From Zygnema cylindricum (Eukaryota > Streptophyta > Zygnematophyceae > Zygnematales > Zygnemataceae): a stretch of 47,976 nt of DNA. Each line of letters starts with the position of its first letter. Position 1 is the first letter of the stretch. This document shows positions 33,163 to 44,752 of the stretch, piece by piece. A program made the position numbers and the translations under genes. Location: assembly GCA_037447655.1 (NCBI GenBank), contig JBBHKE010000349.1, positions 525,281-573,256 on the forward strand, written 5' to 3'. Under the pieces are notes generated by a model. It searched no databases. It worked only from the letters and a program-made list of their open reading frames with translations, and had not been told where the DNA came from.

Positions 33163-35783
33163 ATGTTGGGGAGACGTTTCATAAAGAGAGGGAAAACTCC
33201 AAAAAGTGTTGATAAAAAAAAAACAACTATTGATAAAGCGACAACATTTGAGGAAGAAAAGAACTCTCCCTCTTATAGAGCTTGGAGGGAAATATCCGAT
33301 AAGAAAAAACGAACCAAAAGCAAAAACCCCAATTCGGAAAATACAAAAGAGAAAGAACATGTGAAAGAAAAAACTGAGAAAGAAGTAAAAAATCAAGAAA
33401 CGGGGTTTAATCAACATGATGAAGAGTTTAATCAACAAAATCTAGGTTTTAATCAACAAAAATTAGGGTTTAATCAACAAGATGAAGAGTTTAATCATCA
33501 AAATCTAGAGTTTAATCAACAAAATTTAGGGTTTAATCAACAAAATTTAGAGTTTAATCAACAAAATTTAGAGTTTAATCAGATTGAGACCCAGATGGTA
33601 AACGAAAATAATCCCAAAAGAGAGATAGAAATAAAAGGGAAGGAGAAGGAAGGTGAAGAAATTGAAAAGGCTTCCGGATTTCGCGGAAGAAAACAAAGAA
33701 TCTCCATTGGAAAAAAAAGCAGAAGCGTATTATTTCTGAAGGGGAATAATTCCTCTTTGTTTAATAAAAAGGTTGTGAAGGAATCTGTTGTGGTAGAGGA
33801 GGGAGACAGGGGGGGGGGGAGGGAGAGGAATTTTATTGAGGTTCAAATCAGGGGAGGAGAGGAACGAGACCAAGAGGGAGAGAGGGAGAGAGATTCCATG
33901 GGAGAAGGGGAAAAGGCAAGAGGAGGAGGGGAAGGAGGAGAAGGAGGAGGAGGGGGAGGAGGAGGGGAAGGAGGAGGGGGAGGGGGAGGGAGATGAGAAG
34001 AGGAAAAGAGGGAGAGGGAGAGGAAGAGGAAGAGGGAGAGGGAGAGGGAGAGGAAGAGGGAGGGTCCATGGAAGAGAACGAAGACGAAGGAGAGGGAGGT
34101 GGAGAGAAAGATGAGAATAGAAGTGTGAGTAGTGGAGGGAAGGGTGTTAAGCGGTCCCGAGAGATAGAGGAGGAGAGAGAGGAGGAGGAGGAAGAGGAAG
34201 AGTTCATGGGGGAGGAAGTGGAGGGAGTAGGAGGAGGTGAAGAGAGAGAGGAGGAGAGAAGTATCAAAAGTGGAGGGAAGAAGAGTGTTAAAAGATCCCT
34301 AGAGCTTAGCTTCTTATTGGAGGAAACAGTAAATAATGTTTTGGATTCGAAAGATGAGAAGTTAAATTTTCGAAAAAAATATATTCTTTTAATGGAAGAA
34401 GGAAAAAAGCCTTTTGAAGAAATTCTTGAAGAGGCTCAAAAATATCTCTCCTTACAAAGTTTTGCGGAAAAAATTAGGTCAAGTCTTTGGGAAAAATGTA
34501 AAGAAGTCCAGGCTGAGAAATATAGAAGTCTTGAGTTAAAGATGAAGGCCGGAGAGTTAAAAAAAGAGAAAAATGAGATGCAGGAGCTGGAAGGGAAATT
34601 AAGTTTATGGGTAAGTTATTTTGGTTTTTGTTATTTTGGTTTGGATATTTTGCTTGTTGTTATTTTGTTTCTTTTTTTATCTCTCTTAATTATGGTTGTT
34701 CTACTGGGCATCTTCCATTTTCTTTTGTCAAATATGATTTTTCTATTCTTATTTCAAGTTTTTGTTCCTTCCTAAATCTTTAGTTTTATATTTATTGTTT
34801 TCTAATTCTTGCTTGAAGGATACAGGAGGCGACATTAGAAAATTTGAAGAAAGAGGAAAAAATTGCCGTGGATCAAAAAAATTCCTCGGAGGTTTTTGCG
34901 ACGAAACAAAAAATGGAGTTAAAGGAAGAATATGCTGTAAGTCAAACATTAAAGAAGACGATTAACGCGTTTAATTTAGTATACGGTTAAATACTTTATG
35001 ACTTCCTGTTCCTAAGATGAAAAGGTTTTTAGATGTAAAGGTTGGGGTTTTGAAATGTGTACTCCGGAGGGCTATTTTTTTTTTGAAGCGGAAAGATTAT
35101 GCATGCAAAAAAGATTTTTTTTTGTTGATGTTGAAGTTTTAACGTTTAAAATGATAAAAAACAGCCAGCTTGTCTCTAAATGGAGGTGTTATTATTGACC
35201 GATGCCGTTTTTTTCTCAAGTTTTATCCACGATTGGTTTTTCGGACTTGATTGGAAATTGGATTTCGGTTTTTTTATTGTTATCCTATTTTAGAATTTGG
35301 TTCGGTAGTTTTTGTTAGGGTTTTGCTATTTTGTTGTTTTTTTTTTTGGTTCTAGTTTTTTTTTTCTCTGTCATTTGTTAGTTTTGCCTTTTTTTTTATT
35401 GTGTGCGTTAATTTATTTTTTAGGGTTTTTCTGTTTTTGGTTTGTTTGATTATTCGTGTGTTTTTTTCCTGTTTATTTTTTAGCTATGTCTTTCTATTTA
35501 CTAAGGCAGTTTATTTTTAGGATTTTAGGGTTTCTTAGGGTTTTTCAGATTTTTTAAGGTTTTTCAAGGTTTTTCTGTAGGAACAGATAAGCTTGTTATT
35601 ACTGTTACTATGCCGTTTTTTGATACTTATCTTTGATTTGATTCGGGAATAAAAAATTTGTAGGCAAAAATATCGGCAATTTTGGTCGAAAGTGAAGGAC
35701 TTGAAGAACTCGAAGAGGAACTGGAGAGAGAAAAAATCGAATCGGCAAGATTTGAAAAAATCGTATCTTTTATACATCTGTAA
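33163..35783 (+). CDS. Unknown Gln/Asn-repeat, acidic coiled-coil protein, 3 exons, frameshifted
   Basis: Not recognised. Exons: 33163-34610, 34826-34936 (acceptor ATACAG) and 35664-35783; exon 2 and exon 3 phases agree. The N-terminus is Lys/Arg/Ser-rich. About residues 84-144 hold eight or more 7-residue units of the form FNQQNLG/E. A long Glu/Gly/Arg tract follows. The C-terminal third reads LSFLLEETVNNVLDSKDEKL onward and is strongly helical with heptad spacing (for example EELEEELEREKIESARFEKI), ending FIHL then TAA. The frame opened by the ATG runs to 33996, and the coiled-coil frame is different. A one-step shift must lie between 33840 and 33996, inside the GA tract, through an indel, an assembly error or a purine-only intron. 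With the shift bridged the length is about 558 aa. A structural or nuclear role is plausible but not shown. Confidence 0.6.
33805..34260 (+). repeat. GA/G-rich tract translated as Glu/Gly/Arg low complexity
   Basis: A homopurine run with an 11-base G tract at 33809-33819 and repeated GGAGGA and GAGGGA units. It lies within the coding exon and contains the frameshift of the coiled-coil gene. Confidence 0.85.
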
Positions 35784-36963
35784 GAAATAGTGTGAGAAAC
35801 AGTTGGTGGAAAGAACTGTTATTTTTTTTGAAAAGGCGATTTTCGGACCTCTCTCAATACAAAATAAATGATTTTTTTGGAGGAATTAGTGAAGAAGAAG
35901 AAGTATCTTTTCTTTGTGCAGATGATTTAGTAACTCTTGTTGAAAAGTAAAATGTAATATGGTTTAACCTAAAAAACCCTAGACAATGTTGGGACTCTCG
36001 AATGTTCCATATATTTTGTCATCGCTCGATGAACGTTAAATGTTTTTTGATGAGATGTATATATTTTGTCATTACATGAGGAACGAATAATATTTTCTTA
36101 ACGAGGGAGGGATAAGAGATTGTGACTCCCATATGTACATATGTTTTGACGTTTTTAGTGAACAATGCATGTTTTAACCAGCCCGGTTTGTTTATCCATG
36201 TTTTTAGTATCCCTTGTTACACCGTGTATCGCTATCAGCGTTAATGTTTTTTTTCTGACTTAAAAACATCTTTCCTCTGTGCACACTTGTCGGATTATTA
36301 TCCCAACAGTTGGGATGGAAAGGTAATGGCCTTACCTCCAAATTGGCGGTCGTTAAACAGAAATCGGACACATGTGCATGAAAAAAAAAAGAGGCTGATT
36401 GAAGTGGCGAAATAAACATTGACACTAATAACCATTCATGGTGTACTTCCCTCTTTCTAGGTCTTAGGGCAAAAAAAAAACGTTTTTTTGCTATTACAAA
36501 AATAAAAACGGAACGGCTAAAAGAAAATGAAAAACCGACCACAAAACATGGTTACCATTTCAACAAATTTGGTCACTTAAAAGGCAAATGTTTTTTTATT
36601 ATCATAGGAGAAATTTAAGACAAAAATGGGAAAATGAAACCGAGGAGGGGAAAAACAGTAAAACTGGATTTCACAGATAAATGGTAAGTCTACATAAACA
36701 GGAAGTAAAAGGCAAGGGTCCTACAATTTTAAAATATACATGTCAATCCTAGAAATTCTCGACAACAACAGCTAAATACCTAAACCACTAACTAAATTTT
36801 ACCACCAAAAAAAATCCTTGATACAACAGGAAACACATTTGCTTTGCATGAAAGTTATTACTTTTCTTTTTCCTTTTCTTTTTCCTTTCCCTTTTCCTTT
36901 TTCATTTCGTCGCTATTACAAAGGACATACCTACATTGAATTCACGAACATAGGGGACCTCAT
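35784..36963. other. Convergent intergenic region
   Basis: Lies between the ends of the coiled-coil gene (plus) and the DHHC gene (minus). It contains one MITE (36220-36443). A minus-strand AATAAA (plus 'tttatt' at 36595-36600) could serve the DHHC transcript. Confidence 0.6.
36220..36443. mobile_element. 224-bp MITE with CACCGTG ends and TA duplication
   Basis: The left end caccgtgtatcgctatcagc and the inverse of the right end (caccatgaatggttattagt) form TIRs, with TA at 36218-36219 and 36444-36445. Internal 'atcggacacatgtgca' and 'gtgcacacttgtcgga' extend the pairing. It shares its architecture with 31149-31354. Confidence 0.75.
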
Positions 36964-39900
36964 CTACACCAAATCAGGTTCGACGCGTCCCGATTCATTT
37001 ACACTTCGTTCTCTCGACTGTCCTCCTCCACTTCTCGTGGTTGTCGATGTTGCCGTTATTACTTCACCACTAACATTGACAGTTCCACTATGAGAGTGAG
37101 ACCCTTTCCAACCATGATTACTGTTGTCACTCGAACTCTCTGGATAGTTTGTATTATTTAGATTATAACCATCATCCCTCTTTTGAAAATAGATCCCATC
37201 TCCTTTCATGGTTGTATTTCGAGGAAGAAAAAGCACTAACCACCACCATCGGCCACCATTTAGTTCGAACGTGTTAAGGTAATTTCTCTTAAAACCTAAA
37301 TCAAACTCGTTTTCCCATACCTGTGGACCACATTAAAAGCACAAGAATACAATATAGTAGAACATATTAAAAAAATTGAGGATTGGTCGCTAAAAATGAC
37401 TCCCTCGATTTATAATGGGGCACATGTCGAACTAGCGAGAGATCATTTCGGGCAGAATGGTTATTGACAAAGTTAGGTTTGTGGTTTTTTAAGCAAAATC
37501 ATAAAATGATGTTTAGTAAAAGGCATTATTTGTCCCGAATCAAACGTGATTCAGACGCATGTGCCGATTTTGGATTCAAATTTCGCAAATTCACTTGTTG
37601 ACAAAAGATTAGACTAATAAAGAGAAATGTAGCAAAAACATTGCATCAGAGAATACTTATTTCTTGGTCTCCCAACATTCCAACATATCTAATATTTAAA
37701 AGTATCCCATTTAAGATCTTAGGAATCCCATTATTGGGGTGTACCTGACCAACCCTTTGTGCTTCCCGCATCCTTTGTCGGTTTCCATAAAAGTCGATTG
37801 TGGTCTGTCTCCCTCCATCACAAAAACATTTGAGAGTCATGAGAAGGGTTATTACAGTATGCTAGTTAATGATGCTGTTTGGGAAGGATTCCCTAATATT
37901 CGGTAACTGGCGGTTTCAATATTTGATGGTTCAATGCAATATACAGAACGTTTATCGCTCTGTTTTTCATGTGAAAACATGTCAACACAACCATTGGCAA
38001 GCTCCTTATGCCGTCTACCACAGAAGTATGCACCACACTAATTTAGAAAACAGAATTTTGAACTCACAACATCTAGTGTGACCCAGACTAATTACTGAAC
38101 TAACACTGTATTAGATGATTCTCCCCTACTCAGATTCTTACTCACCGTTAATGTGGGCCAATTTTTTTCAAACCAAAACTAAATCCGAAACCACAAGAAT
38201 GGTGGGATATGGTGTATTTCTCAAGGATTTGCTCACCTGAGCTGTTCCGACAAGGTAGACATGCCAACCCAAAAGGACAGAAAGGGCAGAAACCATCGCA
38301 CACGAAAGAACAAAAGTGAAAACAACTCCAATTTGAGGTTCCAAAGCGATGCCCTGAAAAAGTCCCAAAGCAAAGAAGGCTGCCAGGTTAAAGTTTTGCA
38401 TTTGACCATAATTAGCATGGACAAAATTAGAACACCGTTTATTGCAGTTAAAGTTGGTAACACTCATTAATCAAAATCTAATATTAATTACACAAGTTGA
38501 AGGAGTGGACAGCAAGCCATACTGAATCAAAATTAGTAAAACTTATTCTTCGACAAGCGATGGAAAGTGTAGCATATGCCTACAATGGTGACGCGACACC
38601 CAAAAAAAAGAACAAAAAAATAATACTGCAACTGCGACGCCAAAAATGGGTGCTAAATAGCGTTGAAGAAGTTCACCAGAATGCCATGAAGGTATTGATT
38701 ATAACTCTCAAGAGAAAGCACAGAATATAATAGGAGAGAAGAGTGCCTGTTTCACATTATATAGCTTTTAATTACTAAAACGTTTAATTCAAACTGTATT
38801 GAAGATTACTAAAAAACAAAAAAAAACTCACCGGTGGAGGACGAAACAATGGATAAGCTGACATTATTACCGCATACGCACATCCAATCCACATGTATGC
38901 CACTGTCACAAAAGTTATTAGTATCTTCTGTCAGTTTGACCTGAAAATCTTAGTCCAATCAAGTACAATATTAAGGAAACATTTGAAAAACAACAACAGC
39001 ACTGTGCTTGAGAATTTAACCTGTGTCTACCCTCAAAGGCAACTCCATACAAAGCTAGGTAAACTTACAGAAAAGAAAAAAGTATCGATAGTTACGGAAG
39101 CCAATGCAGTTGTGCATCCACGCTAATGGAAGTCAAGGTTCCAGAGAGGATCACATGCGATAACATTTTACTAAAAAAAATCCAAAACAACATGATTAAC
39201 AGCTTTCCTACATACAGGAACAGTCTTCAGATCAACCTTTTCTGAAGACCCACCCGTTTCAAAGTTTTGTTTTCTTCGCGAGTTGTCTTTACAAAATCGA
39301 CCTTTCTTGAGTATCAACCAAGTTTGTGCAATATTTTAACAAACGGCTACTGAGAAGAACAACAGATATTCAGTCATTTACAAGGAAAAGGATACGGCAG
39401 TGATGATCCATTTTGAGTATACACCTGCACACAGAACCAGACTTACAAAATGTTAGAAATAAAAAAGTAGGAAAACTCATGATAAATATCAAATGGACAC
39501 ACATTTTTTGACACTGACAAAGAAATGGGAAATTACATACCAAGACCATCTCAAAAAGCACCTGAAAGAGACGCAATTATATGTCATTAATGAAAGCTGA
39601 AATAATAAGCTACATTGCAATTAAATGCTATTTTGGGTGACACAAATCGGGACACATGGACTGGTGGTTTGATTCAGCTTCATTGCTGCTTGAATTGAAC
39701 CCAAAAAGAGAACATATCAACCTAACTGTTCATGAAGATGAAGTGAACCATGTGAATTGGCTAAACTGTCAAGAAAATTGTTTTCTTGTTATACCCATTT
39801 TTTCCATCAGAATTCACTGAATCCAATTGTAAATTTGGACGCCGGCGTCTTCATTGTCGCACTTACATTACTCTATAGTTTTATACTGTGGGACATCAAA

Positions 39901-42900
39901 CCAAACACTAAACCAAAAGGTTTTTCAAAAATTATAAACAGAATCCAGACGGTTCAGGGAACTTAATGTTACGAAAGACAATATTCCCCTCGGGTCATCC
40001 TCTCTCGAGGGAGAAAAAAAACTCTATTAATTAGCACATCTAACTCAAAAGTTTTAGATCTGAAATAAACAAAAGACACTGGGCTCATCATTGTTTTTGT
40101 ACGTGTCCTGACTATTCTGCAAAGAAATTTTGAGGAAACTTTCCGCCAAGGTTTGGTCGATTCCTCCTTGCAATTCATACATGACCATACATTTCCGAAA
40201 ATGTCCGTACAAATAATCATTGTTTATCACGAAATGACAAGATATAGTCTGACTCAAGAGTAATGAAACACAATCTGAGAAAGGAGATGTGGCATAAGAT
40301 ACTGCCAAAATATATTCTGCATAAAATAAAATAAAAATGTTTTAACGGCACTGATAAAACTGATCAGAACTGATCAGATGGTCTGGATTGCATCAAGTGC
40401 TATTATTATCATTACAGTCGTATTACTATTTTTATATTTATGTTTCCACTCCAGCACTTTGTCCTTCTTCCATTTGTTTATCTTTATGTAAAGGGAAGGC
40501 TTCCTTTTTGTTCTCGCATTTGAATTTGTGCCTTTAACTGCTTAGAACTATCCTTAGCATTTAATTAGAAAAAAAATATTGCAATTGGACCTGCTTTCTG
40601 CTTTTCCCTTAAGAGTTTAGGAGCTTAAGAAATCAATTCATACCTGTCACATACGTGACAATGATGCGTTAAAAGCGGCTTAGGTTTTCTGCCTGTCCCC
40701 CCAAAAGCCCCAATTACTGAATTATACGGGAGGTACTGACCCATACCCAATGAATTTCTGATGTACTAATTCAATTTCTAACGCTCGAACCGATACAGAC
40801 AAAACAGTTCCTCTCGCTGGCCCTTTTTCAAACACAACATTCTTTGGCAATTTTCTCAGCTTTATGGTTATGATACAAGTGTCCCAAGATGGCCTAAAAA
40901 GGAAAAAGTGTAAAGTATACCGATTAGTTCTTGTCGTTGACACTTTGTATACTAAAAAGGAATGTAAACGATTATATTCAAGGATTATAGGAAAACAAAC
41001 ACACATTTATTACACCACCTAACCAATCCTTGGTTCGACCGATCATAAGAAGTTGTGGAAGACTCGGCAAGATCCTGCATCACATCCCATAGTCAACTCA
41101 TATTGCAGACAAGGGAGAGAGGTACTCATTTCTAATCACACATTAAACACTGAGGATAGGAATAAGCTGTTACTGCTAACTCTTTAGCATCACGATTCAC
41201 ATCATATTCATGGCTTAATACTTTCAGTTGAAAATAAACTGAAAACTTCTGTGCTTTTAATCCACAAAACACCCGCACATATTCTACTGCATATTCCACT
41301 TTGTTTTTATTTCTTGACAACATATACGCAGACTAGAGCATAATGAGTAAGAATCCCGTGTAGATGAGATGATTGATGATTCGATAAATTTTAAAATGAG
41401 TAAGACACCCGTATGGATGAGATGAATGACGATTTGATAACTTTTAGTGCTTCATAAAAGCCTCCTATTCCATGGCTATGGAGATTCCATACCCTTAATA
41501 GACCCGCTTCAATAATCAGAATGCCAAACTGTCACATGAAGTGATTGCCTCCTTGCGAAATTTAATACAGAAACTCCTGCGAGTCAAATAGTCGATATCT
41601 GAAAAAGCTGTGTAAGCTTCATTTCGTACCAGCTGGTCAGGGGGAGAGCCTGGGTCTGTCGTGATGCAGTAAAAGTAATTGAAAAAAACATTTCCGGCAA
41701 GCCAAGTCGCAAGAACTGCATGAGCGAATCCTTTAAGAGAAAGAATGTTGCAGGTGAGGGGCAGAATGATCGTAAAGTACATGTAAATGACTCCGCTGAC
41801 AAAGAACAGAATGAATTCCACATATTAGGAAGTTACGATAACAGAAAAGAGGAAGAGGGGAAGGAGCAGGAGAGGAAAAGGGAGAGGGGGAGGAGAAGGA
41901 GAGGGAGAGGGGAGGGAGAAGGAGAGGGAGAGGGAGAAATCAGCACGCTTTAACGCTTCTATTTCTAGAGTAACAGCATTTGATTGGGTACATAAAAATG
42001 CTGAGAACCTTAAACAAATCTGTGCAAGGAGTGGAAATATATTAATCGGCTGTAAAAAGCGCCATTTACAAAACCTCAAGAGTTATGATTGTACTAGCAC
42101 GGCAAATGTTGATAACCCATATTTAAACCCAATTGAAATTCCATATACCCACAGGGCATTGAATCAACCCTCACGAAGTTCCACACGTATAGAAAAAATC
42201 CAGCTATATATTTTACAATGATTGAAGATAAAAACAGTTAATTTTTTGCCCAGACTACACTTCACAAACCATGGAACAAACGATAATAACCTAAAAATGA
42301 TTAACAACTGAAACAGCTACTTTTTCGTATAGCCAATATTGTGGAAGGAATTTAACATAATCAAAATATTGACAGCCTGTTTACAGAATGAACATGGAAT
42401 GAACAGTGTTTCAATGGCAGACTCATGAAACCGAACGGAACCGTTCGGTAACCGATACTCAAAATACAAGTAGAGTGTTGAACTGAACTCAACCAGCGTC
42501 AAATATTCACATCGAATCACTATTAACTGTAGTTTTACACAGGACAGCATTTGTAGGATATAGCTAGAAAGGATTCCCGAGTAAAACGGGTCCCACTATA
42601 TACTTGTTAGCCAAAGCTTCCATAATCTTCGAACATTTCAGCCATTCTACCTCCAAGTACGCCACACCGAGCCGTAATGTACATAATTGGGCTATGCTCT
42701 CTCAACATGAAGAAGAACATACTATGAGTTTATGCCTCAAAATGTATATGTTACTTTGTGATAGTCAAGCATCTTAGAAGGGAGAGAAATGCCAAAAATA
42801 TCATAAAGTTGAAACAGAATGTATGCCAAAGGTGTGCTAAATGCCCACTCCCTCCTCTCCCTGCTCTCCCTCCTCTCTGTCCTCTCTGTCCTCTCCCTCT

Positions 42901-43874
42901 TTCCCCAAATTGTCCTTAAAATGACATCAACCACTGTGGTAGTCCCAAACTGTCAAGAATTGCACATCAGCAATAAAACGTGACTGGTTTCACTTCAATG
43001 CTTTTTAAAATCATTAATGATTTTAGACCAGAATATGCGGTGGTGGTTTTAGATAGTAAAGGCAAAAATTTCCGCCATGACTTACTTAAAGAATACAAAG
43101 CTAAGAAAATTCATAATTAGTCCATCGAAGACTAAGGTTTTGAGAGCTGAAAAAAAGGTTTAGTTTTGAACATGTCATAAACCAATGTTGTGAAAGGAAT
43201 ATACTATTCATAAGATAATTTGAATTCTTACCACACGACAGACATTTCAAAACAAAAATGCATAAAGTAAGTTTTTCAAGTGATGAGCGATAATTTATTT
43301 GTTAAATGTCCAGTTTCTCACCTTATTAAGGTAACTGCTAAAGCAATATACAACGGTCCTGAACATCGGATAAACCAATCAAACAAGTTCTCACAATGGA
43401 TCATACACGTGTTGAATCTGTTGAGATGGAAATGAAAATAAGTCAAATCAATGAATAATAAATCAACTCAATGAAAAATAAAGCTATTATCGTCCAAGAA
43501 AAATCATTAATACATACATTGTCGTCACAAAGACATTAGCAACAACAACAAAAAAAAAACAATTCAACATAGGCTTGCATTTATTATCCTATGACCCAGC
43601 TTAAAGAGTTAAAAATTGGAAAATACATCCTTTCGCATGAGAAATATTGAAAAGAGGTAAAAAACAAAGATCAATATCATAAGGGAAAGACGAACGCCCT
43701 CCATGAACCAGTAGCAAAAAAAAAGCGAAAAAAGCATCACAACAAAACGTCAGATGAACCAGCTTTGTCCATGAAAGCATGACCTAAAGCTATCTGAAAA
43801 ACTTACTGCAGCTCAAACCGGCGTTGCCAATTGCGAGGCAGGCCCATCCGCAAATAACTGAGAAATGAGCACAT
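36964..43874 (-). CDS. DHHC-type protein S-acyltransferase (palmitoyltransferase), about 11 exons
   Basis: Transfers palmitate to cysteines of target proteins at membranes. Exons: 43874-43807, 43417-43322, 41795-41569, 41166-41140, 40692-40644, 39424-39396 (29-nt microexon), 39122-39069, 38902-38832, 38353-38237, 37804-37745, 37320-36964; 1155 nt in phase, 384 aa. Two N-terminal membrane segments (about residues 40-60 and 75-95) precede TTDPGSPPDQ (the DPG motif). The zinc/catalytic region reads CLMCRKPKPLLTHHC, then HVCDRCILKMDHHCPW and NCIGFRNYRYF: intact CxxC ligands and the catalytic DHHC cysteine. Two more membrane segments follow (LSVLLGWHVYLV), then TTID (the TTxE-like site) and a PaCCT-like ENEFDLGFKRNY. 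The tail is Ser/Thr/Asn-rich. The order fits a four-pass PAT, perhaps of ZDHHC16 type. The 41569 donor and 41166 acceptor are the least certain joins. It is divergent from the PPR gene. Confidence 0.9.
41845..41940. repeat. GA-rich microsatellite in DHHC intron 2
   Basis: A plus-strand GAGGGA/GAAGGA run just upstream (minus strand) of DHHC exon 3, forming a long pyrimidine tract before its acceptor at 41796. A CT-rich patch also lies at 42845-42905 in the same intron. Confidence 0.75.
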
Positions 43875-44752
43875 GGCTATCAGCTTGCTGTGGTCTAACC
43901 CTAAAACACTTCATAGGCAGCACGCTTCAAGTCTGCACCTATGTTCCAAAAGTGCGGACATTCCGTACGAAGATCGCTTGAAACAGCATACCGTGCGGAA
44001 ACTCGCCACACGGCACAGTACGGTATAGGACAACGGTAGACATTTCACACGGCAAGTGTACAATACCCGTAATTTTTTTAAAGTCGCAATTTTCGGGGAT
44101 TTGCGTGAAATTAAAAAAAAGTCAGCAAAATGTAGCGTGATTGAACAAAAGGTCTGTACCTTTTACTTTACCTAGCAGTACATACGTACATTTTTCGTAC
44201 CCTTATGTGCACGGATATGTGTATGTGTATCCGGTAATACCTGCTGACAGCAGCATTCACATTACAGTAATGTCAAAGTTAGCTTTGTAGTTAGACAGCC
44301 ACATGACTGTATTGTCACACAGTTACACGCCTTTTGTCGTGGGTCGCAATACGGGTTACTTGTGTGATCGCAATACGGGTTACTTGTGTGAAGCTGCAGT
44401 TGTGTAGTTGTGCTTTCTGGTACTGTGAACACTTCGTGCGATCCTCATTTATAGTACGGTAAATATCGTGCGAAAATATCCAGAAATCCATTGATCAACA
44501 AGTCTAGAAAACGTAGCCAGCCATATTGTTCTTATTAGAAAACCATGCTAAATTGTACTGATTCTTAATATAGTACATGAAGATTGCAAGTACGGCGCCC
44601 GTACGAAAAAATGGTGCATTTGGCTTAGTATCTGTCCTAGTGTCCCTTGCCATTGTCGGCTTTTGTGGAAAGTTAAACCATGGCGGCTTTGTTACTCACC
44701 TCTCTCTCTCTCTATAATTGATGACTTCTCTCTCTCTTTTTTTTTAGAGGCC
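43875..44752. promoter_or_regulatory. Shared bidirectional promoter of DHHC and EMB2654-like genes
   Basis: The two start codons face away from each other across 878 bp. The interval holds repeated GTACGG/CCGTAC and GTGCGG variants (near 43965, 43995, 44022, 44185-44200, 44455, 44592, 44600) and a tandem 'gcaatacgggttacttgtgtga' pair at about 44346-44392. A CT run precedes the PPR start codon. Confidence 0.6.
44680..44721 (+). promoter_or_regulatory. Possible 13-codon upstream ORF of the PPR gene
   Basis: An ATG at 44680 (context accATGgcg) opens MAALLLTSLSLYN then TGA at 44721, 31 bp before the PPR start codon and out of frame with it. It would act on translation only if the transcript starts upstream of 44680, which cannot be seen here. 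Confidence 0.35.

Noticed and set aside
33848-34267. Minus-strand Ser/Pro/Leu frame
   Set aside because: Antisense of the GA-rich coding tract of the coiled-coil gene.
40745-40895. Open minus-strand segment (VRALEIELVHQKF) with an acceptor-like TTTTTAG
   Set aside because: Adding it to the DHHC gene would break the exact phase join between CLM(T) and GC-AGA that restores the CxxC zinc ligand. No family resemblance of its own.
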